Of a DNA stretch of 32,621 nt, positions 9,712 to 19,482 are shown one piece after another (the first letter of the stretch is position 1; each line of letters starts with the position of its first letter). The stretch lies in assembly GCA_012518595.1 (NCBI GenBank), contig JAAYRV010000139.1, forward strand, positions 1 through 32,621, given 5' to 3'. This DNA is from Bacillota bacterium. GTDB lineage: Bacteria; Bacillota; SHA-98; UBA4971. Position numbers and translations under genes: made by a program. Below the pieces are notes generated by a model. That model was not told the DNA's origin. It worked only from the letters and a program-made list of their open reading frames with translations, and made no database searches.

Positions 9712-10566
9712 TCATATGCCGCGATTGCCTGCAGACATCTTGGCCCTTTCGTCAGACAAGTTCACTTGTCTGACTCCGGTCAAGCTATCACCTAAGAGCT
9801 TCCTTCCTACAGTGGCAAACCGCATAGGGTCTCCACTTACGGCAAATTCATGTTGCCCGGATTTCTCCTGGCTCTGCAAGCCTAACTCCTGAAGAGCTGC
9901 AGCCGTTGCAGTCACGGTCTCTGTCGCAGGATCCACAATCTCAACGTGAGGCCCGGTAATCCGCGCAATATGCTCAATGAGGTAAGGATAGTGAGTGCAG
10001 CCTAAGACGAGAACATCAATATCCTCCTCCATCAACGGGTCAAGGTAATAATGAAGCACGCGAATTGTTTCCGCCGAGTTAAGGTCGCCTCTTTCAATAA
10101 GTGGAACCAGCTCCGGGCAAGCCACGTTGAATACCTTCGCATCAGGCACGTATTCCTTTATCGTCTTCTCATAGGCCGCGCTCCTGGTTGTCCCAACTGT
10201 TGCAATAACACCGATTCTGCCGGTACGCGTAGCTCTTGATGCAGCGTACGCCCCTGGACGCAGAACGCCGATGATGGGAATATCAAACTCTTTCTTCACG
10301 TCATCCAACACTTGTGAAGCGGTAGTATTGCATGCAGCGATAATGTACTTAGAATCTTGGCCTATCAAGAATTCAATGATTTCACGAGAAAACCCAAGGA
10401 GATCACGGGCTGTTTTCTCTCCATATGGAACCCTGGCAGTGTCCCCGAAATACACCACCCGCTCCCAGGGCAACTTGGAGGATATTTCACGGACAACCGT
10501 AAGCCCTCCTACCCCTGAGTCATAAACACCGATTGGTCGCGAATTCAAAAACTTCACCCCCGGCAA
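9712..10566 (-). CDS. murI: Glutamate racemase
   Basis: IGVYDSGVGGLTVVREI, YFGDTARVPYGEK, IIAACNTTAS, LVLGCTHYPYL. Confidence 0.95.
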   Translation of the reverse strand: MPGVKFLNSRPIGVYDSGVGGLTVVREISSKLPWERVVYFGDTARVPYGEKTARDLLGFSREIIEFLIGQDSKYIIAACNTTASQVLDDVKKEFDIPIIGVLRPGAYAASRATRTGRIGVIATVGTTRSAAYEKTIKEYVPDAKVFNVACPELVPLIERGDLNSAETIRVLHYYLDPLMEEDIDVLVLGCTHYPYLIEHIARITGPHVEIVDPATETVTATAAALQELGLQSQEKSGQHEFAVSGDPMRFATVGRKLLGDSLTGVRQVNLSDERAKMSAGNRGI

Positions 10567-10638
10567 CGAATGCTACGATGGTTATTATATGTCATACTTC
10601 AGCCTAAAGCACAAAAAAAATCAGGTTGGGATTGCAGT

Positions 10639-12615
10639 TCAATGCGGGTTCTCAGGGATCTCCGCGGCTCCTGCATCACGCGACTCATCCCCTGCGCCCT
10701 CATCCCAGCTCCTTCCTTCCTGTACCGGGGAAGCCTTCGCATCTCTCGACGCAGGCAATTTCGTGTCCGCCCCTTCTGATGCCCCTGATTGCCGGTCCTT
10801 ACGCCACTGAAAATAAGACGCTATTCCGGCTGTGATGCCTTGGGCAGCTTTCTGCCGGAATGCAGGATCAAGAAGAAGCATCTCTTCTTGGAGATTCGAC
10901 ATGAAAACCACTTCCACAAGACATGCAGGACACTTGACTTCCCGAATCACCATGAGATCGTTCCTCTCACGCGCCCCACGGTCAAATTGTCCGATTCGAC
11001 TTACAAGAGCACCTTGGACGTGCTCAGCCAGGACCTTGCTCATAGGCGCTGTGTTGGCATATAAAGTCTCAGTCCCTGTAGGCCCTCCGCTTCTGGACGC
11101 ATTAGCGTGTATACTGATAAATGCGTCAGCACGCGCATTTGAAGCAGCTCTCACACGTTCAGGCAGGCTGACACTGGTATCATCCGAACGTGTCAGGATA
11201 ACTTCAGCCCCCATTGCCTGAAGCTGCGTTGCAACTCTCTTTGAAATATCAAGGACTACGGCCTTCTCCTGAAGGCCGGTAGAACCAATAGCTCCCGGAT
11301 CCGTCCCCCCATGACCTGGGTCTATTACTATTCTCTCCTTCGCTATAGGTGATTTAAGCACTTCAACTTTTGCCTCTCCCCCATCCTCCCTGCTTGGCAA
11401 AGAATGTCCCACATAGTAATTTAGATCCAGGACTACACGGACAGTCATAGGGTCATGCTGCGCCAGGCGGATCCTCTCTACCGCAGTGTCTCCCACAGGA
11501 ACGACTCTTTCTTTCGTGTCCAAAGTTGAATTCTCAAAATCCATTACGATCCTGGGAGGGTGAGTGAGAACCATTGATTTGACCTCAGCGTGGCCTGTGG
11601 ATAACACACTTACTATCGTTGACTTCTCATCAGATTCAAAGTCAGCCCCAAGAATTCGATAGCCCAAATCAATTATTACTTCCCCCGGCCTGTCCGACGA
11701 TGTAAAGACAGAGTAAGTCGCCGCTTCTGCAAGGTCTAACACCACTCGGACTGTGTCAGGTGTAAACTGGCTTGCTCGAACCCTGGTCGCGTGGGGATGA
11801 GAAACCTCTGTGCTTATGGCATCTGAAACCAAAACCGTTCCGGGTAAATCCACAACAATCCTGGGAGGTGCAGACAGGCTTAAAGTCTCGTATTGCAGAC
11901 TGCCTGTTCCGTAGATAACAGCTTCCCCCCGTCCATCTCTGTCAAAAAACTCCACACCCGTTATTCGCTTGGGAAACGAAACCTCAATAACGTCAGGCTT
12001 GTCCTCTCTTTGAACTACAGTATACGATGCAGACCTCGACAGGTCAAAGACCACCCTCACTACCGAAGGGTTAAACTGACCTACTCGCACTCTTTCAATT
12101 ATCCCGTCATTAATAGGTATCGGCTCAGGCCGTGACATAAGAATCGCGCCTTCTACGTCCAATACAAGCCTCAACGGGTCTGACAGAATGAATGACTTGT
12201 AGGACGCCTTACCGCTAAGTGAGATTTCCACTGTGGTGCATCCATCCTTCTCTGATGCGGCAACCTGAAGCAGAGTGACATGCTCATCATGTCCAACTTC
12301 TGCCGCAATGACCCGGCTTACGCATACGCACACTGAAAAAAGGACAATCCAAAGAATAACAAGAAGGACACGGACCGAAAGGAAGTCTCTCCCTTTCGTC
12401 CCTGTCTCAGCGCTGATAGAACCCTGCTCATAGCTGCTGCTTGTCTCAGAAATCACAAACTGCAAAGATGTACCCCCAGATCTTCGATAGCTGCTAAATC
12501 CTGTTTCGACTCTGTTCCCCAATTTCCTCTTCCAATTAGCAGGAAAGGTTGCGGATTTCTTAGTTTTAGAGAGGATCACTCTTCTGAGGCTCGTCAACAA
12601 GTCACCGACAGGCAA
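10639..12615 (-). CDS. N-acetylmuramoyl-L-alanine amidase (Amidase_3) with repeated AMIN domains
   Basis: C-terminal RIVIDPGHGGTDPGAIGSTGLQEKAVVLDISKRV, FISIHANAS, CLVEVVFMSN; N-terminal repeats of the ..VRVVLDLxxxxxYxV..PPRIVxDxxxTxL type; internal TM segment near the N-terminus. The start may be internal. Confidence 0.9.
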   Translation of the reverse strand: MPVGDLLTSLRRVILSKTKKSATFPANWKRKLGNRVETGFSSYRRSGGTSLQFVISETSSSYEQGSISAETGTKGRDFLSVRVLLVILWIVLFSVCVCVSRVIAAEVGHDEHVTLLQVAASEKDGCTTVEISLSGKASYKSFILSDPLRLVLDVEGAILMSRPEPIPINDGIIERVRVGQFNPSVVRVVFDLSRSASYTVVQREDKPDVIEVSFPKRITGVEFFDRDGRGEAVIYGTGSLQYETLSLSAPPRIVVDLPGTVLVSDAISTEVSHPHATRVRASQFTPDTVRVVLDLAEAATYSVFTSSDRPGEVIIDLGYRILGADFESDEKSTIVSVLSTGHAEVKSMVLTHPPRIVMDFENSTLDTKERVVPVGDTAVERIRLAQHDPMTVRVVLDLNYYVGHSLPSREDGGEAKVEVLKSPIAKERIVIDPGHGGTDPGAIGSTGLQEKAVVLDISKRVATQLQAMGAEVILTRSDDTSVSLPERVRAASNARADAFISIHANASRSGGPTGTETLYANTAPMSKVLAEHVQGALVSRIGQFDRGARERNDLMVIREVKCPACLVEVVFMSNLQEEMLLLDPAFRQKAAQGITAGIASYFQWRKDRQSGASEGADTKLPASRDAKASPVQEGRSWDEGAGDESRDAGAAEIPENPH

Positions 12616-12671
12616 TCGATCGCGCTACGTGCAAGGATATGCCCTGTTACTACATGCTGGTTGCTTCTTCA

Positions 12672-12694
12672 CTTACAAGTTGCCTGCTTGTAAG
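12672..12694. promoter_or_regulatory. Inverted repeat CTTACAAG-7nt-CTTGTAAG, candidate operator of the XRE regulator
   Basis: Perfect 8-bp arms with a 7-nt spacer, directly upstream of the regulator start. Confidence 0.55.
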
Positions 12695-12715
12695 ATTTAC
12701 TAAGAGGTGGTAACC

Positions 12716-13087
12716 ATGGGCGATACCTTCGCCTATGCAGGAGAGCGAATTAGGATCTTAAGACAGCATAAACATCTCACCCAGGAGCAATTAGGGGAAC
12801 TGGCAGGACTGAATCCCAATTACGTAGGTCAGGTGGAAAGGGGTCAACGCACCCCATCAGTAAATGCAATTCACGCTCTGGCGAAAGCCCTCGGAGTAGA
12901 TCCGGGATTTCTTCTCTTGTCGCCAGACAAGGCGGGTTCTTCCATCGACAGCCTCATAGCCCTCATCGCGCTTGCCACACCTGAACAGGTCGAACTCATC
13001 ACAAAAATAGCGGAAACCGTGGTATCCTCGGGGTACCAAGTCAGTGAAAATCATGACCAACATGACGCTCATGATGTTGAAGAATAA
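12716..13087 (+). CDS. XRE-family HTH transcriptional regulator
   Basis: GERIRILRQHKHLTQEQLGELAGLNPNYVGQVERGQRTPSVNAIHALAKALGVDP. ORF track starts at GTG 12707; ATG 12716 follows an AGAGGTGG Shine-Dalgarno. Confidence 0.92.
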   Translation: MGDTFAYAGERIRILRQHKHLTQEQLGELAGLNPNYVGQVERGQRTPSVNAIHALAKALGVDPGFLLLSPDKAGSSIDSLIALIALATPEQVELITKIAETVVSSGYQVSENHDQHDAHDVEE

Positions 13088-13100
13088 CGGTGTTGCTACT

Positions 13101-14276
13101 TCACAAAGCAACAACCTCCTCATAAAGCCGGGCAGTCTTTTCGGCAATCGAATCCCAGCTGAAGGACGTCTCAACTCGCTGCCTACCCGCCTCCCCCATA
13201 GTGCGCGCTAATTCCTCATCGCGTAGAAGCTTGTTGATAGCATGGGCAAGCTCGTCTGATTGCCCGGGCGCCACCAAAAACCCTGTTTCACCGTCTACTA
13301 CGACTTCAGTTATCCCTCCCACTCCGGATGCCACAACCGGAGTCCGACACGCCATGGCTTCCAAGTTAATAATACCGAACGGCTCGTATATGGACGGACA
13401 GCAGAAAACCCGCGCATGGGAGTATAGTTCAATAATCTTATTTTTAGGCACCATTTCCCTTATGAGTCTCACGTTTGGCCATTTTGAAGCCTCATGAACA
13501 ACCTCACGCTCGACCTCTTCCGTGTCAGGGGCGCCTGCACACAGGACTATTTGAACATCCTCAGGAAGACTCGGGACTGCATCGAGTAAGTGGAATATAC
13601 CTTTTTGCCTGCTCATTCTGCCCACAAACAGAATGTAGTCCTCCCAAATCCCGTATTCGTGCCTTGCTATGTCAGTCTCAACATACCTGTACTCATCAAG
13701 GTCAATTCCGTTATGGATCACGCGTACTTTCTCTTCAGCAATGTCATAACACTTCAGGATATCCTTTTTCATTTCGCGAGAGACTGCGATTACACGGTCA
13801 GAAGCCTCAACACCGATCCGCTCCATCCAGCTGCTTAGCCTATATGCGTTTCCGAGCTGCTCCTCCTTCCACGGGCGCAAGGGTTCCAAACTGTGGATGG
13901 TGGTCACAAGGGGTTGTCCATACAGTTTTTTACCATAAAAGCCTGCCATGAACGTATACCATGTATGACAGTGGATAACATCTGAGGTTATAGGCTCTTT
14001 CATCATCGCCAGGCTGACTGAAAGGGGAGAGAGCGCCTTAGCGAAACGCCTCTCTTCCACATCGTTCATTAAGTCCCATGGCTCATATGCCCTTACCCTT
14101 ACCCCTTCCGGCTCAGGTCTCGCCTTGCCAAAACACCTCACCTCCACCCCTAGGATTTTCGCCAGGGATCTGGAGAGATAATCCACGTGAACCCCGGCGC
14201 CCCCGTAGATATCAGGCGGGTATTCGCAAGTCATTATTGTCACGCCTAAGTCTTTTCGCTTCAACCCTTTTACCAT
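13101..14276 (-). CDS. GT4 glycosyltransferase, glycogen synthase/maltose-1-phosphate synthase-like
   Basis: MTCEYPPDIYGGAGVHVDYLSRSLAK, HCHTWYTFMAGFYGKKLYGQPLVTTIHSLEPLRPWKEEQLG, PSIYEPFGIINLEAMACRTPVVASGVGG. ATG 14276 avoids overlap with the upstream gene. Confidence 0.85.
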   Translation of the reverse strand: MVKGLKRKDLGVTIMTCEYPPDIYGGAGVHVDYLSRSLAKILGVEVRCFGKARPEPEGVRVRAYEPWDLMNDVEERRFAKALSPLSVSLAMMKEPITSDVIHCHTWYTFMAGFYGKKLYGQPLVTTIHSLEPLRPWKEEQLGNAYRLSSWMERIGVEASDRVIAVSREMKKDILKCYDIAEEKVRVIHNGIDLDEYRYVETDIARHEYGIWEDYILFVGRMSRQKGIFHLLDAVPSLPEDVQIVLCAGAPDTEEVEREVVHEASKWPNVRLIREMVPKNKIIELYSHARVFCCPSIYEPFGIINLEAMACRTPVVASGVGGITEVVVDGETGFLVAPGQSDELAHAINKLLRDEELARTMGEAGRQRVETSFSWDSIAEKTARLYEEVVAL

Positions 14277-14283
14277 CAGCTCA

Positions 14284-15933
14284 TCACTCTCCACAGTCGA
14301 TACTTGACCGAATTTCGTAAATGCCATCGAGCGTCCCTCGGAGCGCAATATTGACCCATCTCGGCCTGTTACGAAGCTCATATCTTACTTCATAAAGAGC
14401 CTTCTCCAATTTGAAACATAACAGAAGCAGCTGAAAGTCACGGGGATCCTTAGGCAAAAGATGAGCGCAAGACCCACGCATTGCCTCCAGATACCCTTTG
14501 AGGAATCTCTCTCCTGTCCGCCTACCCCACTCTCTGGCGCTTTCCATCAACCGTTCCTCTTGATCAGGGAAATCATCCATACGAAAAGCCGCAGAATAAC
14601 CCGAATAGTCAAAAGACCTTAGCATCCCAGCCACGTCCCTTAAGGGACTGGACTTTCTTAACCTCTCACAGACAGGGCGCAACGGTTCTCCCTCAAAGTC
14701 AATAATCACAAAATCATAGGCGTCGTTCCTTCTTACTTGAAGAAACTGGCCGAGATGAAGATCGCCATGAATTCGAATCTTCATACCAAGATCATCCGAA
14801 TCTCTAAGAGCCTCCTCTACCCGGTGCAGACCCTTGAAAACAGTCCCTTTCCGTTTCAATGATTCATACACGTTGAGGGTTTTTTCGAGGGTCTCAGAAC
14901 ACAGGCTTGCCTGCCTCAATTCCTCAATCGTTATAGGAATTGCAGAAACTATGTTGCTGATCAGATCGGCTACATCCTCAGCCTTCATAGCTTCAGGGAC
15001 GAATTCATCTTCCTTCACACAAGACGAAGCCTGATGCAATCCTGCGGTAACCACTCCGAGACGGTCTTCGCGCAAACCAAAATCACGCCTGTAGTCATGG
15101 ACACCGCCATTATCGTCTCGTTGAGACGAGGAATCCTCCAACCGCATCTCGAGAAATCCCAAAGCATCCTCGCACAATATGTCCCACGCATCTCCTTCAT
15201 TTTCTACGAACTCCTGAATAAAGAAAGCAGGACACGTCACCCCTTGTCGTCCTGAATAGATACCATACCCCAAAGGACGTGGAATATTGGGAAAACCCGC
15301 CCTATCAAGGCTTTTACTTATTTCGATGTCCAAGGATGAGCCTGCCTGCAACCTTCGATATACCTTAATGACGTGGGATGAGTCTACCATTATCACGGTG
15401 TTTGTCGTATCCCTGTCATCGGCTACTACAGTATGCACCTGTGACTCCAAAACACCGGGCCCTGCCCAACTGAACCGAAGATGACCCTGCTTGGAATAAA
15501 TAACAGTCCCTGTCTTGACAGCGCCAAGCAGCGCAGAGGCAAAGGCCCCGGTGCTTGTAGCATCATGGACATACCCCACAAAATCCGAGCCGGTAACAAC
15601 AACAAGAGGCTCACGTTGAATCGCGTCCTCTGACTTGGTCACAAAGAGCGGGACATTGTAGAGATTTCTTTCGGCCTCCTCTTGAAACTCGCCTTCAGCC
15701 CGGGAGGTCGCTCCCATATTGAAGTCCACTGCAATAACGGCAATACCGACAATGGATTCTGCGTCTTGGAACAACGTAGCCCAATCGTATAAGGTCACTC
15801 TACTGATAGAAGCATCTTTTCTCTGAAGCCATCTCGCGCCGGCAAACCAGTCTAAACTGATCGTTGGCACAATAGAAGAGAGATCATGAATAATTTCCTC
15901 AAAAGGACGACGAGTATGCCAGATTCCCGGCAC
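14284..15933 (-). CDS. Maltokinase-like phosphotransferase
   Basis: 549 aa; N-terminal DWFAGARWLQRK; kinase motif IRIHGDLHLGQFLQVRRNDAYDFVIIDFEGEP; C-terminal SFDYSGYSA..; matches Mak/Pep2-type maltokinases. Confidence 0.8.
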   Translation of the reverse strand: MPGIWHTRRPFEEIIHDLSSIVPTISLDWFAGARWLQRKDASISRVTLYDWATLFQDAESIVGIAVIAVDFNMGATSRAEGEFQEEAERNLYNVPLFVTKSEDAIQREPLVVVTGSDFVGYVHDATSTGAFASALLGAVKTGTVIYSKQGHLRFSWAGPGVLESQVHTVVADDRDTTNTVIMVDSSHVIKVYRRLQAGSSLDIEISKSLDRAGFPNIPRPLGYGIYSGRQGVTCPAFFIQEFVENEGDAWDILCEDALGFLEMRLEDSSSQRDDNGGVHDYRRDFGLREDRLGVVTAGLHQASSCVKEDEFVPEAMKAEDVADLISNIVSAIPITIEELRQASLCSETLEKTLNVYESLKRKGTVFKGLHRVEEALRDSDDLGMKIRIHGDLHLGQFLQVRRNDAYDFVIIDFEGEPLRPVCERLRKSSPLRDVAGMLRSFDYSGYSAAFRMDDFPDQEERLMESAREWGRRTGERFLKGYLEAMRGSCAHLLPKDPRDFQLLLLCFKLEKALYEVRYELRNRPRWVNIALRGTLDGIYEIRSSIDCGE

Positions 15934-15977
15934 TATCCTACCCCCTCACGAAATTCGCCCGCATCTGATTCACTGAC

Positions 15978-16586
15978 TTAGTTCTTCCCCGGATGCATGC
16001 CGGCTGATACAGCAACTTCTCGCTTAACTCCATACTTTAGCCATGCAATTACCTGCTTCACTCCGAGCAGGAACCCCATACCCAAGCCAAAGAAAAAGTA
16101 ATCCCAAGAGTGTTCGTAGAGACCCAAGAATATCGCCACCGCTAAACAGCCTGTCACTGAGCTGAGATACTTATGCCTCGTTACTATGTATGCAGCAGCC
16201 CAGAAGATACCCATATATATGAGGGAGCCTGCAGATAACACCAGCAACGTCCCTATGCATGTCGCCAGTCCCCCGCCGCCGTGAAAATCCAACCAAACCG
16301 GCCAATTATGGCCAACAACTGCTGCGAGGGCAGCAATAAAATGCACGACAACAGATTCCGGGGCGATTACTTGTGCAAAAAGTACCGCAGCAACTCCCTT
16401 GCCCAGGTCTCCTATACCCGCCAGAAGTCCCGGGACAAGGCCGGATGACAGAACCACGTTTGTGGTACCTACGTTTCTCGAGCCTACTTGCCTAATGTCA
16501 ATCCCGCTAAATACTCTGGCCCATATATAAGAAAAAGGAATTGAACCCATGAAATAACTTGTAACTGCGACAGAAATGGCTGTCAT
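15978..16586 (-). CDS. plsY: Acyl-phosphate:glycerol-3-phosphate acyltransferase PlsY
   Basis: SYFMGSIPFSYIWARVFSGIDIRQVGSRNVGTTNV, AVVGHNWPVWLDFHGGGGLATCIGTLL; hydrophobic multi-TM. Confidence 0.9.
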   Translation of the reverse strand: MTAISVAVTSYFMGSIPFSYIWARVFSGIDIRQVGSRNVGTTNVVLSSGLVPGLLAGIGDLGKGVAAVLFAQVIAPESVVVHFIAALAAVVGHNWPVWLDFHGGGGLATCIGTLLVLSAGSLIYMGIFWAAAYIVTRHKYLSSVTGCLAVAIFLGLYEHSWDYFFFGLGMGFLLGVKQVIAWLKYGVKREVAVSAGMHPGKN

Positions 16587-16742
16587 ACAATAATCACCTC
16601 ACCGTGAGCACACGCTATTTGTTGTACTGCCAATCCCGCATCCACGCGTCACGTGTCGTACTGTCTTACCTTATTTATTTTCGCTTCTCACTTCTCTATT
16701 TCCTTCTTAGCCGCGTTCAATCAGTAACTCCCAATACGCCTG

Positions 16743-17765
16743 TCACCTTCTCCGAAGAGAGACACCGAGCATGTCAACGACTGTCCTTATTCTATTATAG
16801 ATCGTAGATTTATCAGATCCTGCAAATAGAAGACCTACTGCATTCATCTTCTCATCTACAAGCAGTGAGCCTGAATCTCCCCCTGCACCCATTTTGCCTG
16901 TAAGGATCTGGTCGGTGAAGGTCGCTGTTGCGTTGTCAGAGTAGATAACATTTACCGTGGCGTCAACCACCTGCACTTCTCCCTCGGTTACTCCCGTCGT
17001 TCGTCCGCTCTTCCTTACACGAAGCCCCAGGCCGGCCTCGCCTAAACCTTTTACCTCTCCCAACTCCAGTATGTCCCCGTCAATAAGCCGGGGGTTTGTC
17101 GGGCGGGCAAGCGCTGCATCCACCAGATTCGCAGTTCCGGCTAAGGACCTTGTAACTACCTCCACTCTGACCGGAGATCTGGTTGCGCTTAACCATTTAT
17201 TCATCGCCAGTTCAATAGATCTTGAAGCCATACACGCAGGAACCCGCCCGGTCATCTCGATAGGGATAAACCTTTCGAGATGAGCTATCTTATCCCGCTC
17301 CACTGTACCCCCGTCAGCCGCCCCGGGCTGAAGAATGGGATCTCCTTGCCGAGCCTTGCCGTCCTGTCCGGATGTGGCATTAGCTAACACGTGATTGTTG
17401 GATAGAATAAGCGGTTCACCTGTTTTCACATCCCAGACAACCGCGCCAAAAGTGCCTGCGGTCGTCCTATAATGTCCTAGGCTCACCCCGGGACGAGCAG
17501 GTCTCATCTGGGACTGTCTTTCACTCAGGAACCTAAGCTCACCGACTTCAATAACATCTGTAGGCACACCCCGCAATTCACTGGGCACCATATCCTCGGC
17601 TTTGAGGCGTAGCTTAGGAAGCTTCTTCTTAACCATGACGACTATACATTCACGTGAAGTCCTAACCCCTGCGGTAGTCTTGTAACCTCGTCCTACTCCT
17701 ACCACATTTTCCATGGACATGATCTGCCAGGTAGCATCCTTGAGAACATCAAAGATTTCGTCCAT
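16743..17765 (-). CDS. Trypsin-like serine protease family protein
   Basis: NVVGVGRGYKTTAGVRTSRECIVVMVKKKLP, LILSNNHVLA (catalytic His region), MGAGGDSGSLLVDE (catalytic Ser region). Confidence 0.75.
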   Translation of the reverse strand: MDEIFDVLKDATWQIMSMENVVGVGRGYKTTAGVRTSRECIVVMVKKKLPKLRLKAEDMVPSELRGVPTDVIEVGELRFLSERQSQMRPARPGVSLGHYRTTAGTFGAVVWDVKTGEPLILSNNHVLANATSGQDGKARQGDPILQPGAADGGTVERDKIAHLERFIPIEMTGRVPACMASRSIELAMNKWLSATRSPVRVEVVTRSLAGTANLVDAALARPTNPRLIDGDILELGEVKGLGEAGLGLRVRKSGRTTGVTEGEVQVVDATVNVIYSDNATATFTDQILTGKMGAGGDSGSLLVDEKMNAVGLLFAGSDKSTIYNRIRTVVDMLGVSLRRR

Positions 17766-17796
17766 AGACAGCGATACCTCCTTCTGAATCAGAGTA

Positions 17797-18996
17797 TCAG
17801 AGCCTGTTCTTGATTACTGAAGCCACTGCAGCCCCGGCATTGACCAAACCCGCGCCCTGTTGCTCCCGGGGGAATGCATCCATGATTGTGGCGGTCTCAT
17901 AGATAAGCCCCTCCATTTCTTTCGCTGACAGCCCAGGCGCTATAGAGAGCACCAACGCAGCAACGCCTGCCACATGTGGGCAAGCCATGGAAGTCCCGCT
18001 AAGTGTCTTATACCGTCTTCCCTTATATGTAGAGTAAATGTTCTGTCCGGGTCCTGTTATATCAACTTCCGGTCCGGAGCTGCTAAATTCAGCGATTCGT
18101 CGGTCCTCAGTAGACGCAGCCACTGCCACCACATGTGGATCCCGCGCCGGGTACAAAACAGTGTTTCGGCCGCCTGTATTGCCTGAAGCTGCCACCAAGA
18201 GAATACCGGATTCTGCCGCCTTACTGATGGCGAGCGCAAGGGCTTTGCCTGAGTCGGAAGTCCCGAAACTCATATTGATGATATGGACACCCTGCTCTAT
18301 GCACCACTGGATACCCTGGATAATATCGGATGTCATACCTTTTCCTCTTGAGTCAAAGGATTTCACTGCGTAGATATGGGCTTCCGGGGCAACCCCGACG
18401 ACTCCGAAGCCGTTGTCAAGGGCAGCAATTATGCCTGCCACGTGTGTGCCATGTCCGTTGTCATCTTCTACGCCTTCTGTCTCGGAAATCGCGTCAAACC
18501 CGGCTCTTACGTTCCCTGCCAAATCAGGGTGGCTCACGTTCACTCCGGTATCCACCACCCCGACCCGCACTCCCCTCCCCGTAGCATGTGCCCAAGCCGA
18601 AGGAGCGTTTGTCCCCATCACACCCCATGGTACTTTTTGCTTGGACCACTCCAGGCATCGCACTCTGGAACATCGCGACCTCACTTGTGTGCCGGGCGCC
18701 GATGAGCCCACTATTGTAAGGACGGTATCGTCCTCTATCCATTTCACCTCACTGCGGAGCGCAAGAAGCGCCATAGCCTTGTCCTCTTCCGGGAAGACAC
18801 ATGCGGACGCGTTGATTAGAGGCAGCGCTTTCCTCACACATCCTCCGCAGCTTTTCACTATAGAGCCGTGGTCCTCTGGATCTGTCTCCGCGTCGAATAT
18901 CACAATTTTCCTGCGCTGTGACGCATGGGTAGGTCTCCCTGCCCTACCTGCCACGGCAGCAACTGCCATGATGTAGGCTATGATAACAGAGAGCAT
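17797..18996 (-). CDS. Subtilisin-like S8 serine protease with propeptide
   Basis: VRVGVVDTGVNVSHPDLAGNV, DDNGHGTHVAGIIAA, LSGTSMACPHVAGVAALVLS; signal/TM at N-terminus; SD AAAGGAGG upstream. Confidence 0.93.
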   Translation of the reverse strand: MLSVIIAYIMAVAAVAGRAGRPTHASQRRKIVIFDAETDPEDHGSIVKSCGGCVRKALPLINASACVFPEEDKAMALLALRSEVKWIEDDTVLTIVGSSAPGTQVRSRCSRVRCLEWSKQKVPWGVMGTNAPSAWAHATGRGVRVGVVDTGVNVSHPDLAGNVRAGFDAISETEGVEDDNGHGTHVAGIIAALDNGFGVVGVAPEAHIYAVKSFDSRGKGMTSDIIQGIQWCIEQGVHIINMSFGTSDSGKALALAISKAAESGILLVAASGNTGGRNTVLYPARDPHVVAVAASTEDRRIAEFSSSGPEVDITGPGQNIYSTYKGRRYKTLSGTSMACPHVAGVAALVLSIAPGLSAKEMEGLIYETATIMDAFPREQQGAGLVNAGAAVASVIKNRL

Positions 18997-19078
18997 GTAA
19001 GGCTCCCTCCTTTGCTTCGGTTATCGGATGTTAAATGATATTCCACGGGTTCATAATGGGTGATGAGATGTCTAGGAA

Positions 19079-19106
19079 GAGGCCACGACTCATCCGCCGT
19101 GGCCTC
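19079..19106. terminator. Hairpin between the microprotein cluster and the S8 protease
   Basis: GAGGCCACG-actcatccgc-CGTGGCCTC; perfect 9-bp arms, 10-nt loop; poor U-tract on either strand. Confidence 0.45.
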
Positions 19107-19146
19107 AGGTATGAGGAGGCTGCGAATTGCCAGCCGGGCCACATCG

Positions 19147-19260
19147 TTACATTTGAGGGTTGTAACGTGTTGCGATTACCTTAGCAATAGTAATTAGCTG
19201 AGGTATCATCAAGATGAACAGGAAAACCACCAGCCACCAGTTCTCCAGTTGAAGACTCAC
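19147..19260 (-). CDS. Single-TM microprotein 1 (37 aa, GTG start)
   Basis: Translated by hand: (M)SLQLENWWLVVFLFILMIPQLITIAKVIATRYNPQM*; GAGGAGG Shine-Dalgarno about 8 nt upstream; shares LExWW..LFIL..P with the next two ORFs. Absent from the ORF track (below length cut-off). Confidence 0.65.
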   Translation of the reverse strand: MSLQLENWWLVVFLFILMIPQLITIAKVIATRYNPQM

Positions 19261-19300
19261 TGCTTCGCCCTCCTCTGCATCCCTACCATTTGAGGTCGTC

Positions 19301-19402
19301 TTACACCTTCTTCGACCAGATTGGGAAGAAGACTAAGAATATCGGAACCAGCAAAATGAAGAGTAGTATGATTATCCACCAGAACTCCAATTCCTGTGTC
19401 AT
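19301..19402 (-). CDS. Single-TM microprotein 2 (33 aa)
   Basis: MTQELEFWWIIILLFILLVPIFLVFFPIWSKKV*; SD AAAGGAGG 8 nt upstream; paralogous to 19483-19569. Confidence 0.75.
   Translation of the reverse strand: MTQELEFWWIIILLFILLVPIFLVFFPIWSKKV
19341..19402. repeat. 62-bp imperfect direct repeat, copy A
   Basis: About 57/62 identical to 19508-19569 by eye; encodes the N-terminal parts of microproteins 2 and 3. Confidence 0.85.
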
Positions 19403-19482
19403 TACGTAGCCCTCCTTTCACAGCATGCGTTGCGTGCCGTGATATGCGAAGTCTTTGTTATTTTCGTGATACACTGTGTATC

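Noticed and set aside
9088-9892. + strand ORFs opposite rph and murI
   Set aside because: Antisense to well-supported housekeeping genes; no domain evidence.
18376-18976. + strand ORFs opposite the subtilisin gene
   Set aside because: Overlap the unambiguous S8 protease catalytic regions; no recognisable domains.
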